Both the position numbers and the translations under genes were made by a program. A stretch of 64,000 bases of DNA from an uncultured Lachnospiraceae bacterium (lineage in GTDB: Bacteria > Bacillota > Clostridia > Lachnospirales > Lachnospiraceae). This document shows positions 46,911 through 55,871 of the stretch, in pieces; the first letter of the stretch is position 1, and each line of letters begins with the position of its first letter. The notes beneath the pieces were generated by a model that ran no database searches, had not been told where the DNA came from, and saw nothing but the letters and a program-made list of their open reading frames with translations. The stretch is taken from contig CAMUMG010000008.1 of assembly GCA_947089905.1 (NCBI GenBank), positions 87,482 to 151,481 of the forward strand, in the 5' to 3' direction.

Positions 46911-48992
46911 ATGTTTGGAGTTGTTTTTCTTTTACTTTGCTTTATAACAGGATATTTTATTTGTAAAATTGTATTTCCGAGTTTGAATGAAGTTACAAAA
47001 AGGACATTTTGTGGAGAAACAATTTTACTTCCAAAATGGTTTGTTCAAGTTCCTGCTTGGTTTTTAACAGGAACTCTTATTATGACTTGGCTTACATATC
47101 TTGTAGGGTATTGTTTTAAAAATCAAAGAGAGCCTCTTTTTTTTGCAAATTGGATTGTTATGCCGACAGTTCTTTTATTTTGTACAATCAATATAATAAT
47201 AGACTGGAAAAAGGGGCAAAAACCAAAACAACTTTCTTGGAAAGAAAAAATTCCTCAAACACTTGGAGAATGGATCTTTGTTTTTTTAATTATTTTACTT
47301 ATTACTCAATTAATGTTTTGGACATTTTATATCAAAGATGAAAAGTTAGGAGTAGGACTTTCAGTATTTAGTGACTTTTCTCCACATTTAGGAATGATTC
47401 GCTCCTTCTCTTATGGAAATAATTTTCCAACACAATATGCACATTTTGCAGGAGAAGATATTCGCTATCATTTTATGTTCCAATTTTTGGTGGGAAATCT
47501 GGAATATTTGGGCTTACGACTAGATTTTGCTTTTAATCTACCCAGCATTTTTAGTTTAATAGGAACATTTTTGCTTTTGTATGTATTAGCAGTAAAACTT
47601 ACTGGAACAAGAATGGCAGGATATTTAGCTGCTCTCTTTTTTGCTTTCCGCAGCTCGCCGACTTTCTTTGTCTTTTTCATAAATCAGATTCGAGAAAAGG
47701 AAAGTATATGGGAGGCAGTGGCGACACTTAGAAATAATATAGAATTTATTGGTATTACTCCTTATGAATCATGGGGACTTTGGAATCTAAATGTTTATTG
47801 TAATCAAAGACATCTGGCATTTAGCTTAATGGCATTACTTTTGGTTCTTTTACTATTTTTACCTCTTTTATATGAGCAGACAAAACAATTAAAAACCATA
47901 CTATTGTCTAATAAAAATAAAACGTCTTCATGGAAAATAAAATTAAAACTTTGGTTTCAAACCTCTTTTTTAACAATACAAAGTTGGAAGATAAAAGATT
48001 TAAAATTAGCTATAGGTGCTGGAATATTGCTTGGGTTAATAGCATTTTTTAACGGGGCAGTATTAATTGCGACACTTTCTATTTTATTTGTAATTGCAGC
48101 ATTTTCTGATCGAAGATTAGAGTTTCTTTGTATGGCACTGATTGCAACAGGACTTTCTTTTTTACAGTCTGCTTTTTTTGTCGATGGAAATATAATTTCT
48201 CCTTCTTTTTATTTTGGATTTTTAGCAGAAGAAAAGACAATACAGGGAATATTTTCTTATATTTTCCGTCTAACTGGTATTTTACCATTTGTATTACTGA
48301 TTAGTTTTTTTATTTTTTGTAAGGGGACAGAGCGAGTAATTTTCGTTGCTTTTACTGTCCCGTTTATCATGTCATTTACATTGTCACTTACTATAGATGT
48401 TATGGTAAATCATAAAAGTATTATGCTTTCTTTAATGCTTCTTCAAATTTTTGCTGCAGGACAAATTGCGACTTATTTGAAGAAAAAAGTAGTAATTTTT
48501 AAGATAATAGCTGTACTTTTTATCTTTTGCATGACAGTGACAGGTGTTTATGACTATCATACTATCCTTGTAAGAAATTCTCCAGAAAAGAATTTGGAGT
48601 ATGATTTAAACGATGATCTATTATGTTGGATTCACGAAAATACTAGTTCTAAGGATATTTTTTTAACAGCAAATTATTACTTAAATAATATGTTACTTGG
48701 GGGAGCGATGCTCTATAATGGATGGCCATATTATGCTTGGTCTGCGGGATATGATACAAATTATCGAAGTATAATGGTTGAAAAAATGTATAGTGCTTCT
48801 TCAAAGCAGGAACTATACCAATGGGTAGAACAAGAAAATATCCGTTATATTGTTGTAGATTATGCCAATCGAACCTCAAAAGATTATGATTTAAGAGAAG
48901 ATGTGATTGATATGGCATTTGAAAAAGTCTATCAGTCGGGAAGTGATGAATGGATGGTTTCAGTATATGATACAAAGAAAAGAAAAAGGTAA
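46911..48992 (+). CDS. Large multi-pass membrane protein, GT-C-like (DUF2298-related)
   Basis: A 693-residue protein with about twelve hydrophobic segments. The first loop after helix 4 contains SVFSDFSPHLGMIRSFSYGNNFP, with acidic residues positioned as in GT-C enzymes, followed by AGEDIRYHFMFQFLVGNLEYLG. A non-membrane C-terminal segment (about 575-690) has WPYYAWSAGYDTNYR. The layout resembles the DUF2298 protein three genes downstream (AGETINYYYVGQFLASYLT at the same place), so I regard the two as distant relatives. It probably transfers sugars from a lipid donor outside the membrane. The family assignment is uncertain. Confidence 0.7.
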   Translation: MFGVVFLLLCFITGYFICKIVFPSLNEVTKRTFCGETILLPKWFVQVPAWFLTGTLIMTWLTYLVGYCFKNQREPLFFANWIVMPTVLLFCTINIIIDWKKGQKPKQLSWKEKIPQTLGEWIFVFLIILLITQLMFWTFYIKDEKLGVGLSVFSDFSPHLGMIRSFSYGNNFPTQYAHFAGEDIRYHFMFQFLVGNLEYLGLRLDFAFNLPSIFSLIGTFLLLYVLAVKLTGTRMAGYLAALFFAFRSSPTFFVFFINQIREKESIWEAVATLRNNIEFIGITPYESWGLWNLNVYCNQRHLAFSLMALLLVLLLFLPLLYEQTKQLKTILLSNKNKTSSWKIKLKLWFQTSFLTIQSWKIKDLKLAIGAGILLGLIAFFNGAVLIATLSILFVIAAFSDRRLEFLCMALIATGLSFLQSAFFVDGNIISPSFYFGFLAEEKTIQGIFSYIFRLTGILPFVLLISFFIFCKGTERVIFVAFTVPFIMSFTLSLTIDVMVNHKSIMLSLMLLQIFAAGQIATYLKKKVVIFKIIAVLFIFCMTVTGVYDYHTILVRNSPEKNLEYDLNDDLLCWIHENTSSKDIFLTANYYLNNMLLGGAMLYNGWPYYAWSAGYDTNYRSIMVEKMYSASSKQELYQWVEQENIRYIVVDYANRTSKDYDLREDVIDMAFEKVYQSGSDEWMVSVYDTKKRKR

Positions 48993-49042
48993 TTAATTAT
49001 GTATAGAATATATAGTACAAAAGTACAGAAGTGAGGTTAAAT

Positions 49043-50146
49043 ATGTATTATAAGTATGTAATTGTAGGAGCAGGTCTTGCAGGTCTTACAATGGCAGAAC
49101 GCATCGCAAATATTTTAAAGGAACGAGTTTTGTTAATTGAAAAAAGAGGACATATTGGTGGAAATATTTATGATTTTTATAATGAAGATGGAATTTTAAT
49201 TCATAAATATGGACCACATATTTTTCACACCAATGATAAAGAGGTATACGAATATTTAAGCACTTTTACAAAATGGAATGATTTTTGGCATCGAGTTTTG
49301 AGCTATGTAGATGGAAATTTGATACCAATGCCAATTACAGTAGAAACTATCAATAAACTTTATCATTTGAATTTATCCTGTGAGCAGGTGAAAGACTTTT
49401 TAGAGTCAAAAGCAATTTCGATACCAGAAATTCAAACAAGTAAAGATGTGGCATTAAGCAAGGTTGGAGAAGAGATCTATCAAAAGTTTTTTGAAAACTA
49501 TACAAAAAAACAATGGGGAATCGATCCAGCAAATATAGATACATCTGTTATTTCCAGAATACCTGTCAGATATAATCGAGATACTAGATATTTTGCAGAT
49601 AAATATCAAGGGATGCCAAAGTATGGGTATACTAAAATGTGTGAATCTATGGCATCCCATCCAAATATTCGAATTTTACTACAGACAGATTATAAAGAGA
49701 TACTTTCTGATATTTCTTATGATACTTTGATTTTTACTGGACCAGCAGACGAATTTTATCAGTATAAGTTTGGAGCTCTGGCATATCGCAGTCTTAAGCT
49801 AGAGTTTGAAACATTTGATAAAGAAAGCTATCAGCCAGCACCAGTTGTGAATTATCCAAATGACTATGATTTTACAAGAATTACAGAGTATAAAAAGCTG
49901 ACTGGACAAGAACATAAAAAGACAACGATTGGAAAGGAATTTCCTTGTGCAAAAGGAGAACCATATTATCCATTTCCAACTAAAGAATGTAGAGAACAAT
50001 TTGCTCTTTATCAAAAGGAAATGGAAAAAGAAACGAATGTATTTTTCCTTGGAAGACTTGCAGAATATCGGTATTATAATATGGACGCAGTAGTACGCAG
50101 TGCACTGAATCTATTTGAAACGAAAATAAAGAAAGGAACTAAGTGA
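49043..50146 (+). CDS. glf: UDP-galactopyranose mutase
   Basis: A 367-residue flavoenzyme that interconverts UDP-galactopyranose and UDP-galactofuranose. FAD motif VIVGAGLAGLTMAERI at the N-terminus, then KRGHIGGNIYDFYNEDG, YGPHIFHTNDKEVYEYL, KKQWGIDPANID, and the C-terminal FFLGRLAEYRYYNMDAVV. A GTG at 49031 is in frame, but GTGAGG there reads better as the ribosome binding site for ATG 49043. It provides galactofuranose for a surface glycan, probably built by the adjacent GT2 and GT-C-like proteins. The galT gene upstream supplies UDP-galactose. Confidence 0.96.
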   Translation: MYYKYVIVGAGLAGLTMAERIANILKERVLLIEKRGHIGGNIYDFYNEDGILIHKYGPHIFHTNDKEVYEYLSTFTKWNDFWHRVLSYVDGNLIPMPITVETINKLYHLNLSCEQVKDFLESKAISIPEIQTSKDVALSKVGEEIYQKFFENYTKKQWGIDPANIDTSVISRIPVRYNRDTRYFADKYQGMPKYGYTKMCESMASHPNIRILLQTDYKEILSDISYDTLIFTGPADEFYQYKFGALAYRSLKLEFETFDKESYQPAPVVNYPNDYDFTRITEYKKLTGQEHKKTTIGKEFPCAKGEPYYPFPTKECREQFALYQKEMEKETNVFFLGRLAEYRYYNMDAVVRSALNLFETKIKKGTK

Positions 50147-50150
50147 TAAA

Positions 50151-50861
50151 ATGGAAAAGTTATATATAATTATACCAGCATACAATGAAGAGGAAACAAT
50201 AGAACAAGTAATAAAAGAATGGTATCCTATTGTAGAAAAAGTAGGACAGGAAAGTAGATTAGTAATTATTGATGATGGTAGTAAAGATACAACTTATCAG
50301 ATTATAAAAAAGGCAGCAGAACAGTATCCACAGTTAATTCCTCTAACAAAGCCAAATAAAGGACATGGTGCAACCGTTCTCTATGGATATCAATACGCGT
50401 TAAAAGAAGGAGCAGATTATATTTTTCAGACTGATTCAGATGGACAAACCCTGCCAAAAGAATTCGGAGCATTTTGGAAACGGAGAAAAAAATATGCAAT
50501 GGTTATTGGGCATCGAAAGAATCGTCAGGATGGATTTTCAAGAATTGTTGTAACAAAGACATTAAAGTTAGTATTATGGCTATGTTTTCATGTTACTGTG
50601 ACAGATGCGAATACGCCATTTCGTCTTATGAAAGCAGATATTTTACGAGAAAATATTGGACTTGTGCCAAAAGATTTTAATTTATCCAATGTAGTAATTT
50701 CGGTAATTTATGCAAAGAAAAAGCTTCCAGTTAAATATTTGCCAATTACATTCCGTCCAAGACAAGGTGGTGTTAATTCAATCAATATGAAAAAGATTAT
50801 ACGAATTGGAAAACAGGCAGTAAAGGATTTTAATCAGTTAAATAAATGCCTGAAGTTTTAG
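50151..50861 (+). CDS. GT2 family glycosyltransferase (polyprenyl-phosphate sugar synthase-like)
   Basis: A 236-residue GT-A enzyme: LYIIIPAYNEEETIEQVI at the start, LVIIDDGSKDTTYQII with the nucleotide-binding Asp, NKGHGATVLYGYQYAL, and FQTDSDGQTLP with the DxD-like metal site. PFRLMKADIL and LPITFRPRQGGVNSINMKK match dolichol-phosphate mannosyltransferase-like enzymes, which load a sugar onto undecaprenyl phosphate. No membrane helices are present. It lies four bases after glf and ten before a GT-C-like gene, so its lipid-linked product probably feeds that enzyme. The sugar is unknown. Confidence 0.88.
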   Translation: MEKLYIIIPAYNEEETIEQVIKEWYPIVEKVGQESRLVIIDDGSKDTTYQIIKKAAEQYPQLIPLTKPNKGHGATVLYGYQYALKEGADYIFQTDSDGQTLPKEFGAFWKRRKKYAMVIGHRKNRQDGFSRIVVTKTLKLVLWLCFHVTVTDANTPFRLMKADILRENIGLVPKDFNLSNVVISVIYAKKKLPVKYLPITFRPRQGGVNSINMKKIIRIGKQAVKDFNQLNKCLKF

Positions 50862-50871
50862 GGGGATATAA

Positions 50872-53223
50872 ATGAGGCAAAAGATATTAAAGATATTACC
50901 ATGGATAATTTTAACTATAGGATTTTTGTCAGTCTTTTTATTTGCTAGATGGCTGTTAAAAGATGATTTTATGGTTTTTTTACAATGGAGTGTTGCCCTT
51001 ATATTTTTAGGAGTTATTTTCTATCCAATAACAGGGTTGATTTTTCATAGATTTTATGACGGTGGGTGGCTGTTTTCTAAAACAATAGGGGTTGCTTGTG
51101 GTGGATGGCTCGTCTGGTATCTATCTTCTACCTTATTTTCCTTTTCCAGAACTACTTGTGTGGTATGTGCACTTATATGGCTTATTATTAATATTTTTTT
51201 GTTTTGGATTTTAACTCACTTTTCAAAGAAAAAAAGCCAAAAAGTTCCTTCTTTGCTTTCAAAGGAAAAAGTATTTCATATGCTTTGTTCTGAATTTATT
51301 TTTTTAATAGCATTTGTACTTTGGACATATCTAAGAGGATTTAAACCAGAAGCCTATGGAACAGAAAAGTTTATGGATTATGGTTTTATGACTGCAATGT
51401 TACGTTCGAAACATATGCCACCACAAGATCTCTGGTTTGCAGGAGAAACGATCAATTATTATTATGTAGGACAATTTCTAGCTTCTTATTTAACGAAGCT
51501 TTGTGGGACTACTGCAAATTATGGATATAATCTCATGTTGACTATGTTAGCTGCATTTGGATTTTCTTTGCCTTATTCTATTGCTTCTAATGTAGCAAAA
51601 GTTTGGATAGAAGATAACAAAAAAAATAAGGAAACACATTTCTGTATAAAAAGGAATATTTTAACAGTAATTTGTGGTTTAGTAGCTGGAGTTGGAGTTT
51701 CTCTTGCTGGAAATGTTCATTATCCAATTTATGCAAAGATTAAGCCATGGATTCAAAAACTCAAGGGAGAGGTTATAGATTCCTATTGGTTTCCAAATGC
51801 AACCAGATATATTGGATATAATCCAGAGACAGATGATAAAACGATTCATGAATTTCCATCCTATTCTTTTGTACTTGGAGATTTACATGCCCATGTTATT
51901 AATATTATGTTTATTTTAACAGTACTTGCTCTTCTGTTTGCATGGTTGTTATATCGAAAAGAAACAATGGATAAAGTAAGAAACCAGATGGCGACAGAAA
52001 CAAAAAGTCTGCTTACAGAGGCATTCCATCCAGCAATTATTTTTATTGGATTTTTTATTGGGTTATTTCAGACAACAAATTTTTGGGACTTTCCAATCTA
52101 TTTTGTCGTTTCAGGAGCAATTATTTTATTTTCCAATGCAATCATTTATCAGTTTTCAAAGAAAACAATCCTTTTGACGGCAATTCACGCAGCAGTAATT
52201 CTTGGAATTAGTGCAATAGTATGTCTTCCATTTACACTTACGTTTCACAATATTTCTGCAGGAATTGCTTTGACTGTAGCAAGAACACCAATCTATCAGT
52301 TAGCTATCCTTTGGGGGCTTCCAATTACCTGTGTTATTGTCTATTTGGTTTTTATTATTTTGACACAGAAAAAGGAAGGAGTATATCAAAAAGAAAGAAA
52401 GCAAAAGAAAAATTGGCTCTTTTGCCTGATTGGAAATCTTTCTACACCAGATCTATTTATTTTAACCATTGGCTGTTGTGCAATTGGACTTATTATTATG
52501 CCAGAAATTATTTATGTGGTTGATATTTATTCCGGTTCTTATAAACGTGCCAATACAATGTTTAAACTGACCTATCAGGCTTTTATTATGTTTGGTATCA
52601 GTATGAGTTTTATCTTTTTAAAATTGATCTGTTTTTCTAAAGAAAAGAAAAGAATAATTTTGGGGGTAATTGGTTTTTTGGTCTGGCTTACAACAGTTCC
52701 TTATATTTATACCTCCTGTAAAAGTTGGTTTGGAAATATAAAAGATACAAGTGGGTATAAAGGAATTGATGCAGCAGCTTTTGTAAAAAATGAATCTGAA
52801 GATGATGCTAAAGCGGTGGATTGGCTCAATAAAAATATTGAAGGAAGTCCTGTTTTACTAGAAGCTCCGGGTGATAGTTATACGTATTATGAGAGAATTT
52901 CTGTTTTAACTGGATTACCTACTATAGTAGGATGGAAAACACATGAGTGGCTGTGGCGAAGTGATGAAACAGGAGAATTTCCAAGCTCTGTTTCAGAACG
53001 TCAAGTAGATGTGGAAACAATTTATACATCCAGAGAAAAACAAGAAGTACAAAAGCTTTTAGAAAAGTATCAGGTAGAATATATTTATATCGGTGGCTGT
53101 GAACGTGAAAAATATGGAGTAGATTTGAATGAACTGTTGTTAAGAAGTCTGGGAACAGTTGTTTTTCCAGAAGGGGAAGAAAGCTATTTTGCAGGAACTT
53201 ATATTATACAAATAGATCGATAG
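50872..53223 (+). CDS. DUF2298 family integral membrane protein (probable GT-C glycosyltransferase)
   Basis: A 783-residue protein with about fourteen membrane helices. The family signature is clear: KFMDYGFMTAMLRSKHMPPQD, AGETINYYYVGQFLASYL, and later IHEFPSYSFVLGDLHAHVINI and NTMFKLTYQAFIMFGI. A soluble C-terminal segment (about 640-780) includes APGDSYTYYERISVLTGLPT and HEWLWR. DUF2298 proteins are thought to be GT-C fold enzymes. It is encoded directly downstream of the polyprenyl sugar synthase-like GT2. The acceptor is unknown. Confidence 0.87.
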   Translation: MRQKILKILPWIILTIGFLSVFLFARWLLKDDFMVFLQWSVALIFLGVIFYPITGLIFHRFYDGGWLFSKTIGVACGGWLVWYLSSTLFSFSRTTCVVCALIWLIINIFLFWILTHFSKKKSQKVPSLLSKEKVFHMLCSEFIFLIAFVLWTYLRGFKPEAYGTEKFMDYGFMTAMLRSKHMPPQDLWFAGETINYYYVGQFLASYLTKLCGTTANYGYNLMLTMLAAFGFSLPYSIASNVAKVWIEDNKKNKETHFCIKRNILTVICGLVAGVGVSLAGNVHYPIYAKIKPWIQKLKGEVIDSYWFPNATRYIGYNPETDDKTIHEFPSYSFVLGDLHAHVINIMFILTVLALLFAWLLYRKETMDKVRNQMATETKSLLTEAFHPAIIFIGFFIGLFQTTNFWDFPIYFVVSGAIILFSNAIIYQFSKKTILLTAIHAAVILGISAIVCLPFTLTFHNISAGIALTVARTPIYQLAILWGLPITCVIVYLVFIILTQKKEGVYQKERKQKKNWLFCLIGNLSTPDLFILTIGCCAIGLIIMPEIIYVVDIYSGSYKRANTMFKLTYQAFIMFGISMSFIFLKLICFSKEKKRIILGVIGFLVWLTTVPYIYTSCKSWFGNIKDTSGYKGIDAAAFVKNESEDDAKAVDWLNKNIEGSPVLLEAPGDSYTYYERISVLTGLPTIVGWKTHEWLWRSDETGEFPSSVSERQVDVETIYTSREKQEVQKLLEKYQVEYIYIGGCEREKYGVDLNELLLRSLGTVVFPEGEESYFAGTYIIQIDR

Positions 53224-53233
53224 AAATAAATAA

Positions 53234-53287
53234 AACAAACGTATGAATAGATTTTTTCTTTATAAAAATTTGATTCATGCGTTTGTT
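53234..53287 (+). terminator. Probable hairpin terminator after the DUF2298 gene
   Basis: AACAAACGTATGAAT (53234-53248) pairs with ATTCATGCGTTTGTT (53273-53287), one wobble or mismatch, across a 24-base A/T loop. There is no long T run after it, so its efficiency is uncertain. Confidence 0.5.
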
Positions 53288-53345
53288 GAAAAGCATTACA
53301 ACATAGAAAAAATATACATATAAATTTGAGGAGATAGTTTTTATT

Positions 53346-53762
53346 ATGAAAAAGAAAGCGATAGTTATGTGGATAATTTTTGTGGTATGTGTGATCAGTA
53401 CAATAGCACTACGATATTTTTCAGACAGACAACAGATACAATATGAAACAGTTTCGGCAAAGGTCATAAGTGCAGAGAAGAAGACATTAAAAAATCGTTC
53501 AAACGGCAATACATATACTTCCTACCATGTTACTGTAGAATATGAAGGAAAGGAGTATGAACTTAAAAATGCACACAGCGCATATGAATATCCAAAAGGA
53601 AAAGAGATTACAGCATATTTGTCCCGCGGCAATTTATATGCAGATGTAGCAGGAGTAAAGTCTTCAACGCCTCTTTTCTATACTTATTTCGGCTTTTTAG
53701 TTGGAAGCGTAGTAATGCTTTGTGTAGCAATAAATTCTTCAGTAAAAGCAAAGCGCAAATAA
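53346..53762 (+). CDS. Small membrane protein, DUF3592-like
   Basis: A 138-residue protein with an N-terminal helix (about 7-24) and a second near 110-128, flanking a beta-rich extracytoplasmic part. YETVSAKVISAEKKTLKNR, TSYHVTVEYEGKEYEL and ITAYLSRGNLYADV are typical of DUF3592-like proteins, which are uncharacterised. A GAGGAG site precedes the ATG. It is a single-gene unit between two hairpins. Confidence 0.72.
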   Translation: MKKKAIVMWIIFVVCVISTIALRYFSDRQQIQYETVSAKVISAEKKTLKNRSNGNTYTSYHVTVEYEGKEYELKNAHSAYEYPKGKEITAYLSRGNLYADVAGVKSSTPLFYTYFGFLVGSVVMLCVAINSSVKAKRK

Positions 53763-53779
53763 TATACCTCAAAAATTTT

Positions 53780-53817
53780 GGTGATGGCTTAGATTTTTCT
53801 AAACCATCACCTTTTTT
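53780..53817 (+). terminator. Bidirectional rho-independent terminator
   Basis: GGTGATGGCTTAG (53780-53792) pairs with CTAAACCATCACC (53799-53811) with one mismatch and loop ATTTTT, followed by TTTTTT. The upstream AAAAATTTT gives a weaker U run on the minus strand, suiting the convergent regulator gene. Confidence 0.9.
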
Positions 53818-53823
53818 CTAAAT

Positions 53824-54171
53824 TTATTTAGACTGGATCTCTAAAAGTTTATGAATGGCTGAGTGCATTTCAGGATGTTTACGATATTGAGTAATAAGAC
53901 ATTCTTCTTCTAAGGTTAAGTTAAGATCCGTTTTGGTGCTTTTTTCATCTTTATAGCCAAAAACTTGTAATATATCCTCAATTCCATAAAGTTCACAAAG
54001 TAACATAAGGGTATCAGCAGAGGGTTGAGTTGTACCATGTTCCCAAGCATAGATTGTCTTAGGAGCTGCAACAATATTATAATCCTTTAATAAACTTGAA
54101 ACTTGTTTTACAGATAGATAATTTAATTTTCTATAATAACGTAACATCGTAGGTATTCTTTCGTTTCTCAT
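53824..54171 (-). CDS. XRE-family HTH transcriptional regulator
   Basis: A 115-residue protein. An HTH of the XRE/Cro-CI type occupies residues 8-65: YYRKLNYLSVKQVSSLLKDYN with an unusually long first turn, then KTIYAWEHGTTQPSADTLMLLCELYGI. The C-terminal ~45 residues are helical (EEECLITQYRKHPEMHSAIHKLL), probably for dimerisation. AAGGAG precedes the ATG. It faces a second small HTH gene across a shared 300-base control region. Confidence 0.87.
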   Translation of the reverse strand: MRNERIPTMLRYYRKLNYLSVKQVSSLLKDYNIVAAPKTIYAWEHGTTQPSADTLMLLCELYGIEDILQVFGYKDEKSTKTDLNLTLEEECLITQYRKHPEMHSAIHKLLEIQSK

Positions 54172-54323
54172 CTAATATATCTCCTTTATCTGATTTGTAT
54201 TATGATTTCTTCTACTTCCAAAATATTTTTTGTGTTATAAACATATTCTATCATATTTAACCATTTCTGGCTATATTTTTGATTACTTAATATCTCTTCT
54301 TCGTAAATTTTTTCTTATCTATT

Positions 54324-54352
54324 ATAGTATCTCGAGAATTTTATAGTGTCAA
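54324..54352 (-). promoter_or_regulatory. Sigma-A promoter for the XRE regulator
   Basis: On the minus strand, TTGACA (54347-54352) and TACTAT (54324-54329) are 17 bases apart. The spacer contains TCTCGAGA. Confidence 0.68.
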
Positions 54353-54380
54353 GAAAACTCTTAAAAAAAGAAAAAAGTTG

Positions 54381-54409
54381 TTGAAATTCTTTTAAAAAGA
54401 GAATATAAT
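54381..54409 (+). promoter_or_regulatory. Sigma-A promoter for the small HTH gene
   Basis: TTGAAA (54381-54386) and TATAAT (54404-54409) with a 17-base spacer lie 65 bases before the gene. Confidence 0.78.
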
Positions 54410-54474
54410 GGTAATAAATAGAATAATTTCTTGAATAAAAAGAAAAATAGATGAAATTACAAAGGAGAAAAAGG

Positions 54475-54678
54475 ATGGGAATAACAGAGCGTCTAATTGA
54501 GTATATAGAAAATAATAATATTTCCATAAAAAAACTTTCACAACAGACAAAAATTCCAATAACAAAACTAAGACGGGGAGGAAAACGACCACTTACTGCG
54601 GAGGAACTTTGTATATTATGTACTATTCTACATCTCCGCCCAGAAGACTTTTATGAAAAACAGATAAAACAAAATTAA
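54475..54678 (+). CDS. Small HTH DNA-binding protein
   Basis: A 67-residue protein that is essentially one XRE-like helix-turn-helix: ITERLIEYIENNNISIKKLSQQTKIP with recognition helix TKLRRGGKRPLTAEELCILC, then LHLRPEDFYEK. An ATG at 54451 is in frame, but AAAGGAG at 54461-54467 serves the ATG at 54475. The basic RRGGKR loop suits DNA contact. It probably regulates itself or the neighbouring XRE or DUF4397 genes. Confidence 0.8.
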   Translation: MGITERLIEYIENNNISIKKLSQQTKIPITKLRRGGKRPLTAEELCILCTILHLRPEDFYEKQIKQN

Positions 54679-54763
54679 AAAGAAAAATAAAAATTTAAGT
54701 AAACATTTTAATATTTTTGCATACGCTGATAGTAAAAGTGACAAAAAGGAAACAGGAGATCCT

Positions 54764-55864
54764 ATGAATCATTTTTCGAGCTATGAGGATATGAAACGGC
54801 AATTATTTTATTCAAAGCAAGAAGAAGGAACAGGAGATACTGGATGTTATGTTGGAGGTAAAGAAAGTGGAGTTATGACACCACAAAATGGAGTATCTCC
54901 AAGATCGGGCGGAGTACCTGTGACACCAATAGCACCAGAAGGGTCGATGCCAGTAGCCCCTGGACCAGATGGGGATATGAGTAATGTACCAACAACACCA
55001 ATAGCACCAGAAGGATCGATGCCAGTAGCCCCTGGACCAGATGGGGATATGAGTAATATACCAACAACACCAATAGCACCAGAAGGGTCAATGCCAGTAG
55101 CACCCGGACCAGGAGGAGATATAAGTAATATACCAACGACACCAATAGCACCAGAAGGATCGATGCCAGTAGCACCCGGACCAGGAGTTACAATTTTACC
55201 ACCAGTTGTAATTAACTATGCAACTGTAAGAGTTTTTCATGCAGCATCTAATTTTGTTCCGCTTCGTGTTACAATAGGAAACCGAACACTGACAAATGAT
55301 CTAGCATTTGGAAAAGTTTCTGGTTATAGTAGAATTACAGATGGTTTTCGAATTGTAACCGTATATAGTACAGTATCCAATGAAGTATTACTTCGAGTAA
55401 CACTTCCATTTACATCAGGACAAAAGATAACACTTGCAATCATCAATACTGCAAATGGACTAGAGATTGTAACAGTTTCAGATACTGCCTGCCGCAATAT
55501 TATGAATAATAGAGGATGTCTTCGTGCGGCAAATCTGACGTTTGACGATGGACCATTTGATATTATTTTAAGTGATGGACGAATGGTATTTTCAGATGTC
55601 CGTCAAAAAGAAGTAACTTCTTGGAAACAGGCAGTCCCAGGAGATTATGAATTTTACATTATGGAAACGCCATATGGAGTAATGCCGATTGATACCATGG
55701 GACGGTTAGAAGAAATGCCATATATTACTCAAGGTAGATATGTAGATGCTTCGTATTTGTTGAATTTCTATGTTAGAGTCAACGCTAAAAATATGTATAC
55801 CGCATATATTATCGGTGGATATTACTCTGTAACGCCGCTTCAGGTGGTTGTAATTGAGGATTAA
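54764..55864 (+). CDS. DUF4397 domain protein with proline-rich tandem repeats
   Basis: A 366-residue protein. The N-terminal ~45 residues are hydrophilic (NHFSSYEDMKRQL). About 54-142 is a Pro/Gly-rich region of nearly four copies of a 24-residue unit beginning TPIAPEGSMPVAPGP. About 148-250 is a DUF4397 beta-sandwich: YATVRVFHAASNFVPLRVTIG, FGKVSGYSRITDG; the sequence then continues with a second similar half (GCLRAANLTFDDGPFDIILS) to ~365. There is no signal peptide or sorting signal, so the location is unclear. The repeat-plus-sandwich layout suggests a surface or spore-layer protein. Confidence 0.83.
   Translation: MNHFSSYEDMKRQLFYSKQEEGTGDTGCYVGGKESGVMTPQNGVSPRSGGVPVTPIAPEGSMPVAPGPDGDMSNVPTTPIAPEGSMPVAPGPDGDMSNIPTTPIAPEGSMPVAPGPGGDISNIPTTPIAPEGSMPVAPGPGVTILPPVVINYATVRVFHAASNFVPLRVTIGNRTLTNDLAFGKVSGYSRITDGFRIVTVYSTVSNEVLLRVTLPFTSGQKITLAIINTANGLEIVTVSDTACRNIMNNRGCLRAANLTFDDGPFDIILSDGRMVFSDVRQKEVTSWKQAVPGDYEFYIMETPYGVMPIDTMGRLEEMPYITQGRYVDASYLLNFYVRVNAKNMYTAYIIGGYYSVTPLQVVVIED
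54923..55190 (+). repeat. 72-base tandem repeat, about 3.7 copies
   Basis: Copies begin at 54923, 54995, 55067 and 55139, each with ACACCAATAGCACCAGAAGG. They differ by few bases, so the array is recent. The unit keeps the frame and encodes 24 residues of the proline-rich region. Confidence 0.95.
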
Positions 55865-55871
55865 GTAATAG

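Larger units (their letters stand above)
54172..54474. other. Divergent control region between two HTH genes
   Basis: This 303-base A/T-rich gap contains no gene. It holds a minus-strand promoter at 54324-54352 and a plus-strand one at 54381-54409. The minus promoter spacer contains the palindrome CTCGAG within TCTCGAGA, a possible operator. Confidence 0.6.

Noticed and set aside
54873..55175. Minus-strand frame of repeated Leu/Val across the proline-rich repeat
   Set aside because: It is the antisense shadow of the tandem repeat; composition follows from the repeat, and there is no start signal.
54923..55190. Regularly spaced repeat that might suggest a CRISPR array
   Set aside because: Copies are contiguous 72-base units without unique spacers and encode in-frame protein repeats of the DUF4397 gene.
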